In this document: positions 28,182 through 35,866 of the stretch, piece by piece | Numbering within the stretch: the first letter of the stretch is position 1 | How the letters are laid out: each line of letters begins with the position of its first letter | Assembly (NCBI GenBank): GCA_020636375.1 | Contig: JACJXZ010000001.1 | Span: 1-64,000 of the forward strand | Origin: Lewinellaceae bacterium | Lineage (GTDB): Bacteria > Bacteroidota > Bacteroidia > Chitinophagales > Saprospiraceae | DNA: 64,000 nucleotides | Direction: 5' to 3' | Notes under the pieces: model-generated | What the model saw: the letters and a program-made list of their open reading frames with translations, nothing else | Told to the model about the DNA's origin: nothing | Database searches by the model: none | Made by a program: the position numbers and the translations under genes

Positions 28182-29408
28182 ATGATTGCAGAAAACCAAC
28201 CATTACCCGGCTTCGATAAAAAGCTGCTCCTCGACCTCTTCTATGCCTACGAAGACGCCCGCCTGAACAAGCAAAACACGGCCAGCGCGCTGAAGTTCGA
28301 GGAGCATTACGAAGAAAACATCTTTGCCCTCTGGGATGAGGTCAGGGAGCAAAGATACCAGATTGGCCGCAGCATTTGTTTTATCAACTTCAAGCCCGTG
28401 AAGCGGGAAATCTTCGCTGCCCACTTCCGCGACCGCATTGTCCATCACCTCATCTTCAACTACCTCAATCCTATCGTCGAGCCAGGCTTCATCAAAGACA
28501 GCTACAGTTGCCGGGTAGGCAAAGGCACCCACTACGGCATCAACCGCATGCAATCTTTCATTCGGGGCTGTTCGCACAATTACACCCGGGACGCCTGGAT
28601 ACTGAAGATGGATATCCTGGGCTATTTTATGAGTATCGACCGGAACATACTATTTGACATGATCTGCCGGAAACTGGAACGGCACAATCGCCCGGTTGAT
28701 TTTGACAAATCGTTGCTGGTCTATCTCCTCGAAAAGGTTATCTTCAACGACCCCACCACCAATTGCCTCATCAAAGGCCGTGCATCCGACTGGAAGGATT
28801 TGCCGCCCAGCAAAAGCCTGTTTCACGCGCCGCCAGGCAAGGGCTTTCCCATCGGCAACCTCACCTCGCAGCTCTTCGGTAATATTTACCTCAATCCCTT
28901 CGACCACTTTGTCAAGGAAGAACTAGGCATGCGCTACTATGGGCGCTACGTCGACGATTTTGTGCAGGTGCACGAAAGCCGGGACTTTCTAAAGGCACAG
29001 ATACCGAAGATTCGCGCTTTCCTGGGGGATGAGCTTCAACTGGAACTCCATCCCCGGAAAATCTACCTACAGCACTATACCAGAGGCGTGCAGTACCTCG
29101 GGGCCTATCTAAAGCCCCACCGGACGTATGTCTCCCCGAGAGTGAAAAACAACTTTTACCAGGCCATACAGAATTGGAACCGCTTTATCCAGGAGAACGG
29201 CAACAAGATCGAAGGAAAGGCCCTGAAAAAATTCATCGGGTCGATGAACTCGTACCTCGGGACGTTGAAGCACCACGACACCTACAAGCTGCGAAAGAAG
29301 CTGCTGCGGCAATTGAACGGGTACTTCTGGAATTATGTGTATATTTCAGGGGGGTATGGGAAGTTGGTGGCAAAGAGGCGGCGGGTGAAGGGGCTATGGC
29401 CTCGATGA
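28182..29408 (+). CDS. Diversity-generating retroelement reverse transcriptase
   Basis: 408 residues. RT palm motifs are visible: FRDRIVHHLIFNYLNPIVEPGF, LKMDILGYFMSIDR (first catalytic Asp), GFPIGNLTSQLFGNIYLN (DGR-type motif 4) and YGRYVDDFVQV (catalytic YVDD). A basic C-terminal thumb-like region follows. DGR RTs copy the TR RNA with adenine-specific infidelity and supply complementary DNA that replaces VR sequence. The gene starts 47 nt after the TR. No maturase or endonuclease domain is present, and no retron msr/msd features were seen. It is the last gene of the rightward DGR run. Confidence 0.96.
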   Translation: MIAENQPLPGFDKKLLLDLFYAYEDARLNKQNTASALKFEEHYEENIFALWDEVREQRYQIGRSICFINFKPVKREIFAAHFRDRIVHHLIFNYLNPIVEPGFIKDSYSCRVGKGTHYGINRMQSFIRGCSHNYTRDAWILKMDILGYFMSIDRNILFDMICRKLERHNRPVDFDKSLLVYLLEKVIFNDPTTNCLIKGRASDWKDLPPSKSLFHAPPGKGFPIGNLTSQLFGNIYLNPFDHFVKEELGMRYYGRYVDDFVQVHESRDFLKAQIPKIRAFLGDELQLELHPRKIYLQHYTRGVQYLGAYLKPHRTYVSPRVKNNFYQAIQNWNRFIQENGNKIEGKALKKFIGSMNSYLGTLKHHDTYKLRKKLLRQLNGYFWNYVYISGGYGKLVAKRRRVKGLWPR

Positions 29409-29469
29409 GCCGTTTGAATTCAACTGCCGTCGCCTTCAGGCTGCGCGGCCGTACATTGAAAATTCCCGG

Positions 29470-29772
29470 CTATGGCTTTATTTTGCCGGGATTTTGGCGA
29501 GTATCAAATACATCAGTCACAAAAATCACTTGTTGTTCGATTCGATAAATGACTTTGTAATGGGGATTTACAACAACAAAGCGATGGTCTAATTCCAGGT
29601 GTTCCAAATGTTCCTCCTTTGGGCCCATTAAAGGATGCTGTTTGAGCATTAATGCCGCTTTCATTACATCTGCTCTAATTTGACGGCCTTTCTTGCCGTT
29701 GCCGAGGCGCCTGTAATAATTGTAGATTTTCTTCAACTCTGCTTTGGCAGGATCAGTAATTTTTACCTGCAT
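29470..29772 (-). CDS. ParE/RelE-type toxin
   Basis: 100 residues with the ParE/RelE fold pattern: KITDPAKAELKKIYNYYRRLG, ALMLKQHPLMGPKEE, LDHRFVVVNPHYKVIYRIE and a final VFVTDVFDTRQNP-like strand. ParE toxins poison DNA gyrase; RelE toxins cleave mRNA. The Asp-Thr-Arg-Gln ending is more ParE-like. Three nt separate it from the upstream antitoxin gene, as in a type II operon. It lies between the DGR RT and target 2, on the opposite strand. Confidence 0.88.
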   Translation of the reverse strand: MQVKITDPAKAELKKIYNYYRRLGNGKKGRQIRADVMKAALMLKQHPLMGPKEEHLEHLELDHRFVVVNPHYKVIYRIEQQVIFVTDVFDTRQNPGKIKP

Positions 29773-29775
29773 AAC

Positions 29776-30033
29776 CTAATCCCAATCTTCTTCGACAATA
29801 GATTCGATATCGCTTACCTGGCCTTTTGCGATTGCTCTTTCGGATGCTTCCGCACGAGCTATTAGTTCTTCTTTGGTCATTGGTTTCAGCTTAGCTTCAT
29901 AAGAGGCTATTTCGGCTTGCTTTTTAAATTCCAATAGTTTTTCCAGCATCGTTGGGTCCTGAAGTTGGACCAGCCATTCGATTAATTTAAATTTCTCTGC
30001 TTTTACGTTCATTATCATTTTTTTTTTGCTCAC
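29776..30033 (-). CDS. Antitoxin partner of the ParE/RelE toxin
   Basis: 85 residues, acidic and helical (KFKLIEWLVQLQDPTMLEKL, MTKEELIARAEASERAIAKG, VSDIESIVEEDWD). This matches the Bacteroidota/cyanobacterial antitoxins that precede ParE toxins and wrap around them with the C-terminal half. It may start at Met8. It is first in a two-gene operon and is transcribed divergently from the DGR target 2 gene, 143 nt away; that gap is AT-rich. Confidence 0.8.
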   Translation of the reverse strand: MSKKKMIMNVKAEKFKLIEWLVQLQDPTMLEKLLEFKKQAEIASYEAKLKPMTKEELIARAEASERAIAKGQVSDIESIVEEDWD

Positions 30034-30176
30034 TTAAAAATAACGATTTTATGCTGATAATCGTTGCTTTGATGAAAGCTAAGGTTTTCAAAGGCGGATA
30101 ATATTATTTATCTTTATCGCCAATCACACAAGCAATCCCTTTTCCGGCCCCCTTTCACCCAAACGAACCGTAACCC

Positions 30177-33100
30177 ATGTCGCAGCAGGAACGCAATCTC
30201 GCATTTGGCCCTGAGGAGGAACCAGCCCCTCCCCAAGGGAAGTCGTGGTTTTTTGGCGTTGGCGTCAATACCTACCAGCATTTTCCCAGCCTCAACAATG
30301 CCCGTAAAGACATTGAAGACATTCTCCAACTGCTACAGCAGCGCTACCAGCTGGATGAAAGCATTACCCTGCTGGACGAGGCGGCTTCCCGCCAGGCCAT
30401 CATCGACCAGCTGTATGCCCTGCAGGGGCGGCTGAAAGAAAACGACAAGCTCATCCTGTTTTATTCCGGGCACGGGCACCTGGACAGCAAGGACCGGGGA
30501 TACTGGATACCGGCCGACGCTTTCCCCAGGCAAGTATCCTCTTATATCCCCAGTTCCACCATTCAGTATTTGGTGGAGGATATCGGCTGCCGGCACATCC
30601 TGCTGATCTCCGACTCCTGCTTCTCCGGCGCCTTGCTCACCCGCGACGTGGGCTACGCGCAGCAGGCCCTGGAGGAACTGGAGCGCGACCGCTCCCGCTG
30701 GGTGATTGCCTCCGGGCGGCAGCGGGAACCCGTAGCGGACGGCAAGCCCGGCGAGAACAGCCCCTTTGCCGGCAGCATCCTGAAGGTTTTGCGCGACAAC
30801 CAGCAAATGCGCCTGAACGCCGGCTTGCTCTATGACCAGGTGGCCAAACTGACCCGCTTCCAATACAAGCAGATGCCGCAAAGCGCGGCCCTCTACAGCT
30901 CCGGCCACGAGGGCGGCCAGTATGTCTTCCACCTCAAGGCCAACGAAGCGGCCGACTGGAAGGCCTGCCAGGAGGCGGGCACATTGGCGGCCTACCAGGC
31001 CTTCGTGGCGAGATATCCGGAAGGGATGTACGCCCAGGCCGCCCGCGCCACCCTGGCGGAGCTGGAGGAAGAAGCCGCCTGGGAAGAGGCCCGGGCCAAG
31101 GGCACCATCCTATCCTATTACCAATACAACCGGAGTTATCCCTCCGGAAAGTACCGCACCGAAGCGCTGGAGGCGCTCAAGCGGCTGGAGGAAGAACAGG
31201 GCTGGCAACAGGCCCAACGCACCAATACGCTTTCTGCTTTCCTGGACTACCAGGGCCGCTACCCGAAGGGGCGCTTTGCCCAGGAGGCAGAAGAGAAAAT
31301 ACAAGCCATCCTGGCCGGCCAGCAGGAGCCGGCGGCGTGGCAGGCAGCAAAGAGTAAAGACACGGCCGCCGCCTACGAGGCATACCTGCAGCAGTACCCG
31401 CAGGGCCTGCATGCCCGGGAAGCCCGGGCGGCGGCGCAGGAATTGCAGCGCAAAGCCGGAGCAGAACGGGCGCAACAGGAAGAAGCGGAACGCCGGCAGC
31501 AACAGGCGGAGGCGGAACGGCAGCGGCGGGAGCAGGAGCTGGAAGCCTGGCAGGCGGCGAAGGGTAAAGGCACTGTCGTTGCCTACGAGGCATACCTGCA
31601 GCAGTACCCCCAGGGCCCGCATACCCCGGAAGCCCGGGCGGCGGTACAGGAGTTGCAGCGCAAAGCCGGAGCAGAGCGGGCGCAACAGGAAGAAGCGGCC
31701 CGCCGGCAGAAACAGGAGGCAGCGCAGCCGAAGGCGGAGGAAGCCGTCAACCCGCCCTTAAGCCAGGCCATGAACAGGAGGAAGTGGCTGCCCATTGCGA
31801 TAGGCGTGCTGGCAGGCTTGCTGGCGGTTTGGGGAATAGTGAAGTGGGTAGGGGGAGGGAAGGAGCCTGAGGCTGCCTCCACTGTACAATATGGAAGCGT
31901 TACCCTGGGCAGCCGGGCTTACCGCACAGTGGACATCGACGGCCTGTCCTGGATGGCAGAGAACCTGGACTATGAGGTGCCGGATTCCTGGTGCTACGAT
32001 AATAAGCCGGGCAATTGTGATCAATATGGGCGCCTATATACCTGGGAAGCGGCCAAAAAGGCCTGTGCCGCAGTGGGCTGGCGGCTGCCGACGGACGCGG
32101 AATGGAAAAGTTTAGCCAATGCCTATGGAGGATATTACGATTCGGTGAATTCAAAAGACGTTGGGAATCCGAAACAGGCTTATTCGGCGCTTATCAAAGG
32201 AGGCAGTACTGGTTTCTCTGCGCTTCTTGGCGGCTGGCGGAACACCGATGGCAGCTTCAACAGCCATGGCGACGACGGTGACTACTGGAGTGCTACGGAG
32301 ACCAGCGGCAGTAGCGCGTGGGACTACAACTTCAACCGCAGCAACGGCAAGATGTACCGTAACATTGGTAACACGGCGTCTGGGTTCGCCTGCCGTTGCG
32401 TAAAGGGAGGTACTCCGAAATCCCAGATATTGACAAACGAACAAGCAATACAGGTTCCTCCCGAAGAAACGGAAGAACCAGAACCGAAAAAAACAACTCC
32501 CAACTCTCCCGAAATGACCAGTACTTTCCGTGGAGAGGAACTGAAAGTGGTATTATCCAAGGGTACGCCTCCCTACACCCTGATGCTACTTCGCAATGGC
32601 AAAGAAGTATTCCGCAAAGAACTTCCTTCCGCCGGCAGCCATAAAATCACCCTGACTGAGTACCGTAAGGACCCTGGAAGCTATGAACTGCGGGTGGAAG
32701 ATGCCGGCAGCCAGCAGGCTTCCGAAACCATCAGGATCGATCCGCCGAAGGAGAAAAAGGCTGAACCTGCAACTAGCCCAGGCACTTCCGGCACTGCGCG
32801 GCTTGGAGGCCGTGCCTATCGCACCGTCCGCCTCAACGGCAAAACCTGGATGGCGGAGAACCTGAACTACGAAGTGCCGGATTCGTGGTGCTACGGCGAT
32901 AAATCGAGCAATTGTAGTAAATACGGTCGCCTATACACCTGGGAAGCGGCCAAAAAGGCCTGTGCCGCAGTGGGCTGGCGGCTGCCGACGGATGCGGAGT
33001 GGAGTGCATTGAGAGATAAGTATGGAGGTGAAACAGGCGCTTATAAAGCCTTAGTTGAGGGCGGCAGCACTGGCTTCTCTGCGCTTCTTGGCGGCTACCG

Positions 33101-33272
33101 CTACACCGGTGGCAGCTTCCACGGCCTTGGCAGCGGCGGCTACTACTGGAGCGCTACGGAGTACGGTACGGACAACGCGTGGGGCTACAGCTTCTACCGC
33201 AGCAACGGCCAGCTGTACCGGAGCCGCAATAGCAGGTCGCTCGGGTTCTCGTGTCGTTGCGCCCAGGACTAG
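30177..33272 (+). CDS. Single-pass membrane caspase with two C-terminal FISUMP domains: DGR target 2
   Basis: 1031 residues. A caspase-like domain spans about 22-200, with an apparently intact dyad: His99 in FYSGHGH and Cys148 in ISDSCFSG. Residues about 258-500 hold TPR-like repeats of the YxxYLQQYPxGxxxxEA type mixed with coiled coil. A single TM helix (about 537-557) follows NRRK, so the N-terminus is predicted inside. FISUMP domain 1 is about 572-745, a beta-sandwich linker (TPPYTLMLLRNGKEVF) about 775-845, and FISUMP domain 2 about 872-1031, ending in VR2. The layout is that of a receptor: variable lectin-like ectodomain outside, protease inside. Activation by ligand-driven clustering is inference. 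No signal peptide; the TM would act as a signal anchor. Confidence 0.92.
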   Translation: MSQQERNLAFGPEEEPAPPQGKSWFFGVGVNTYQHFPSLNNARKDIEDILQLLQQRYQLDESITLLDEAASRQAIIDQLYALQGRLKENDKLILFYSGHGHLDSKDRGYWIPADAFPRQVSSYIPSSTIQYLVEDIGCRHILLISDSCFSGALLTRDVGYAQQALEELERDRSRWVIASGRQREPVADGKPGENSPFAGSILKVLRDNQQMRLNAGLLYDQVAKLTRFQYKQMPQSAALYSSGHEGGQYVFHLKANEAADWKACQEAGTLAAYQAFVARYPEGMYAQAARATLAELEEEAAWEEARAKGTILSYYQYNRSYPSGKYRTEALEALKRLEEEQGWQQAQRTNTLSAFLDYQGRYPKGRFAQEAEEKIQAILAGQQEPAAWQAAKSKDTAAAYEAYLQQYPQGLHAREARAAAQELQRKAGAERAQQEEAERRQQQAEAERQRREQELEAWQAAKGKGTVVAYEAYLQQYPQGPHTPEARAAVQELQRKAGAERAQQEEAARRQKQEAAQPKAEEAVNPPLSQAMNRRKWLPIAIGVLAGLLAVWGIVKWVGGGKEPEAASTVQYGSVTLGSRAYRTVDIDGLSWMAENLDYEVPDSWCYDNKPGNCDQYGRLYTWEAAKKACAAVGWRLPTDAEWKSLANAYGGYYDSVNSKDVGNPKQAYSALIKGGSTGFSALLGGWRNTDGSFNSHGDDGDYWSATETSGSSAWDYNFNRSNGKMYRNIGNTASGFACRCVKGGTPKSQILTNEQAIQVPPEETEEPEPKKTTPNSPEMTSTFRGEELKVVLSKGTPPYTLMLLRNGKEVFRKELPSAGSHKITLTEYRKDPGSYELRVEDAGSQQASETIRIDPPKEKKAEPATSPGTSGTARLGGRAYRTVRLNGKTWMAENLNYEVPDSWCYGDKSSNCSKYGRLYTWEAAKKACAAVGWRLPTDAEWSALRDKYGGETGAYKALVEGGSTGFSALLGGYRYTGGSFHGLGSGGYYWSATEYGTDNAWGYSFYRSNGQLYRSRNSRSLGFSCRCAQD
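32217..32402 (+). repeat. Decayed VR-like sequence in FISUMP domain 1 of target 2
   Basis: Similar to the TR along its length (shared GCGCTTCTTGGCGGCT, ACACCGATGGCAGCTTCAAC, TTCAACCGCAGCAACGGCAA), but with many differences at non-adenine sites. The conserved 3' IMH segment is altered (GGGTTCGCCTGCCGTTGCGT). It is therefore probably a former or ancestral VR no longer under TR control. Confidence 0.7.
33078..33270 (+). repeat. DGR variable repeat VR2
   Basis: 193 bp, aligned without gaps to the TR. I count 18 differing bases, all at positions where the TR has A, changed to T, G or C. They fall in about 14 codons, mostly AAC, changing Asn to Tyr, His, Gly, Ser or Arg. The last ~43 bp are identical to TR and VR1. 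The stop codon (33270-33272) overlaps the final base. Confidence 0.97.
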
Positions 33273-33495
33273 ACTATTTCCATTTTTGACTATTTTCGCG
33301 TGTAGTAGGGTGGGCTCAGGTATAAAGCTCGGCTTCGGCACGCAGGCGGGGCGAGCATTCCGGCTCGAGATGGCCATTTTTTTTTCTTTAACAGGGAAAA
33401 GGATTTGCCAAATCGCCAAATTCACTATTTTGCACTCCGCTTGATCCGCCGAGCGCAGCGAGGCGGCGCGTTCGTTTTAAATACTATGAGAGAAA

Positions 33496-33711
33496 ATGCA
33501 AACCAAGGACATTTTGGCGCTGGAAGGCGCCAATGAAGGAGATATTCTGCTGCTGCGCGAGGGCCTGTTCTGGCGTGCCTATCAATTATCCGCTTTTCTT
33601 TTTTTCACTCATATCCGTCCGCTGAAGATCACCGCCCGATACGTCAAAGTAGCCGGGGCAAAACTGGTGTATGTTGGTTTTCCGGACAAGGTATTGGAAG
33701 GGAGGCGATAG
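33496..33711 (+). pseudogene. Truncated second copy of the MSL accessory gene
   Basis: 71 codons, nearly identical to the first 68 or so codons of the MSL gene at 26803 (MQTKDILALEGANEGD...), then running into unrelated sequence (LEGRR, stop). The upstream sequence CTATTTTGCACTCCG and AAATACTATGAGA also matches that upstream of the first copy. The unit VR-gap-MSL was therefore duplicated together and then truncated. It lacks the second half of the domain and is probably non-functional. Confidence 0.85.
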
Positions 33712-33845
33712 GCTGCTTTCGTACCCTCCACCCCCTAGCCCCCGCCAGCGGGGGAGATTGGCCATCATAGGGCTGCGGAGCAGTTCTCAGTAGGCGGTAA
33801 TCTCCGTTTTTGGTGAAAGAGGTTGTTGCCGAGGGTGACACCTAG

Positions 33846-35663
33846 GGTGTTCATTAACAAGCTGCTTACGAGGAATCGATTCCCACAACTTTTGGTCCCT
33901 TAGCAGGCCTGGCGAAAGCCCTTCTGCGCTTTGCCAAGAAAGAAGGCCCTTCGCGCTGTGCCACCCACCAGCCCTCCACTTTTTGAAACGCGGTAGATGA
34001 TAATGCCTGGTAAACAACCTGTGCTGTCAAAGGGCCGGCGAAAGCGGCTATCATCAAAACATTAGCGCTCATACCTTTGAGCCAGGCTTTTTCTCCGGCC
34101 TGCTTGTAATGCCCGAAAAGAGACTCTATTATATCAGAGCTTGCCAGGTAAGTTTGCCCGTCTGGCAAAGCATCGATATTGCTTTGCGTCTCTTTCTTCC
34201 AGCGCAGGAAGAATTCCTCGGTTAGGGGAAGCAGCCCTTTATTTTGATACTGGCGCCAAAGCTGGAACCGGCTGCGAGACAACCCCCTGGCTTTAAAATC
34301 TGTAAGGAGGATCCTGGCCAACCTCATAAGCTGTTGTAAAGCTTCCAGAAAAGGGCGCATGGCTATGATGGGGCCAAAGTGCTTTAGAAATTGCCTTCTT
34401 TGCTCTGCTTCGGGTTTGACATCAGTTATCAATGTGAAATCCCCGGCATCGAAATATTGGAGCAGCTTCTGTGTCCAATCAACGGTGGCAAACAAGTTCA
34501 TATAGCGGGCTGTCTTGCGCAGAGATGTCGGCGCTAAGAAACCGAAACTGGTTTGCACGATGGATTTTTGCAGCAGGTTTAATGCATTTACCAATTGCTT
34601 CCACTGCGGGTGGTTGCTTAGCAAGCCCTTCATGATGCGTGCCACCAAATGAGACATGTCGTAAGTATACATGATGGGTTGCTCCAGGCTTTGTTTTAAT
34701 AAACGGATACCTTTACGGATAGAGCCAGCTCCATCGCCGACAACCTGCCGGGGAACCCCGGTTTGCCCTACGGTTTTCTGGAGGCGCTGGCAAAGGTGCT
34801 CTCCGTTAGCCCAGTGGCAAAGGCTGATATCCAGTATCCTTACTTGGCAAGCCTTTAATGCCCAGCTCTTGTCCTGGCGTAAAGCCGAAAGCCGGGCCCC
34901 GGCTATTACCAGGCATTGTTCCAGGCCTATTTGGAGAGTGTAATCTACTATATAAACCCAGTCCTTAGCCCGCTCAGGAGGTTGTTGGAGCTTGTAATAC
35001 CCTAAGCGAAGCACCCATTGGCGTATTGCCCCAAAGCCAGGAAACTTGACGGGCCAGTACTTGCTCAGCACCCGCCAGGCCTGGGCAATACAACGAAAGC
35101 CCATGCTTGTGTACAAGTACCATTGTATACTGGCCATCACCTGCCAGAGTGGAAAACAATGGCTCGCTACGGTTTGGCTCAAGGAAGGCTCTATGGGCAA
35201 TACGGCTGCCTCAGTCCTACTTTGTTGCAATTGGCTGGATAACGATTTTGCCTGCCCCTTCCAGTATTGCCGGGAGGCCTCCAAGCCGCGAACCCGCCAT
35301 TTTAGCCGCCGGTTATCATAGCCGCGTTTCAATGCTTTTTTCCGCCACTTTTGGCGGCTGATATGCAAAAATTTGATTAACTTGCTGGTAGCTAAATTAT
35401 ACCCTAACTTGTTGATTGGCTTACTCATTTTTTTTGAGTTATGTCTACTAAGCTAACAACGAGTTAGGGTTTTTTGTCTTCCAGGCCTTACTCCAAGTTC
35501 GATAACTTGTCTTGTACCCACAGGGCTGGCAGGTGGGGCTAAATTAACTCCGCAGCCGCAGCCTGTCCTCGGCCATCTACCATTCGGCCCCGAACCGAGC
35601 CCGGGGTAGGCTGTCCGTTAAGGACTAAAACCTGTGGGAACGGGAATCCACAGAATGAACACC
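33846..35663 (-). mobile_element. Insertion sequence with a 520-residue transposase
   Basis: The ends GGTGTTCATT (33846-33855) and AATGAACACC (35654-35663) are inverted repeats. CTAG flanks both ends (33842-33845 and 35664-35667), a likely 4-bp target duplication. The element is 1818 bp and holds one gene on the minus strand; 235 bp between the transposase start and the right end are non-coding. A 64-bp derivative joining both ends is at 59534-59597. It separates the DGR island from a downstream WD40 gene. Confidence 0.85.
33866..35428 (-). CDS. Transposase of uncertain family
   Basis: 520 residues, intact. A basic N-terminal region (HISRQKWRKKALKRGYDNRR) suggests DNA binding. Candidate DDE residues are Asp in DWVYIVDYTLQIG, Asp in RQVVGDGAGSIRKG, and Glu in SSDIIESLFGHYKQAG. 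The spacing and motifs suggest a DDE fold but match no IS family I can name with confidence. It ends close to the left terminal repeat, fills the element, and shows no frameshift, so the element may still be mobile. Confidence 0.8.
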   Translation of the reverse strand: MSKPINKLGYNLATSKLIKFLHISRQKWRKKALKRGYDNRRLKWRVRGLEASRQYWKGQAKSLSSQLQQSRTEAAVLPIEPSLSQTVASHCFPLWQVMASIQWYLYTSMGFRCIAQAWRVLSKYWPVKFPGFGAIRQWVLRLGYYKLQQPPERAKDWVYIVDYTLQIGLEQCLVIAGARLSALRQDKSWALKACQVRILDISLCHWANGEHLCQRLQKTVGQTGVPRQVVGDGAGSIRKGIRLLKQSLEQPIMYTYDMSHLVARIMKGLLSNHPQWKQLVNALNLLQKSIVQTSFGFLAPTSLRKTARYMNLFATVDWTQKLLQYFDAGDFTLITDVKPEAEQRRQFLKHFGPIIAMRPFLEALQQLMRLARILLTDFKARGLSRSRFQLWRQYQNKGLLPLTEEFFLRWKKETQSNIDALPDGQTYLASSDIIESLFGHYKQAGEKAWLKGMSANVLMIAAFAGPLTAQVVYQALSSTAFQKVEGWWVAQREGPSFLAKRRRAFARPAKGPKVVGIDSS

Positions 35664-35665
35664 CT

Positions 35666-35715
35666 AGGTGACACCTTTCCCGCTTAAGGGGAACCGATGG
35701 GGAAAGATATCACCT
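35666..35715. repeat. Intergenic hairpin repeat, AGGTGACATCT family
   Basis: AGGTGACACCTTTCCC and GGGAAAGATATCACCT pair around a loop of about 18 nt. The IS at 33846-35663 ends at its edge, and the half-motif GGGTGACACCT remains at its far side (about 33834), so the IS appears to have landed in or beside such a repeat. Another half-motif lies at about 35829-35843. Confidence 0.65.
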
Positions 35716-35866
35716 TGCTGCCTCGCTTCCCTCCTGAACAACCAGGAAGCCCTCCTCCTTAAAAAACCTGAAGATTCCCCCGGAAAAAAGGAAGAACTTT
35801 GTTCCATCTTGATGACCAAACAAAGGAGCAAAAAGATGTCACCTCGTCATTACAAAAACCCGATCA

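Noticed and set aside
28139..29408. RT as part of a retron or group II intron
   Set aside because: No msr/msd inverted ends, no intron domain V and no maturase/endonuclease; Avd, TR and two A-substituted VRs identify a DGR.
30109..30116. TATCTTTA as a Bacteroidota -7 box for DGR target 2
   Set aside because: It resembles the TAnnTTTG consensus, but no TTG-type -33 element lies at the right distance, so the call is not supported.
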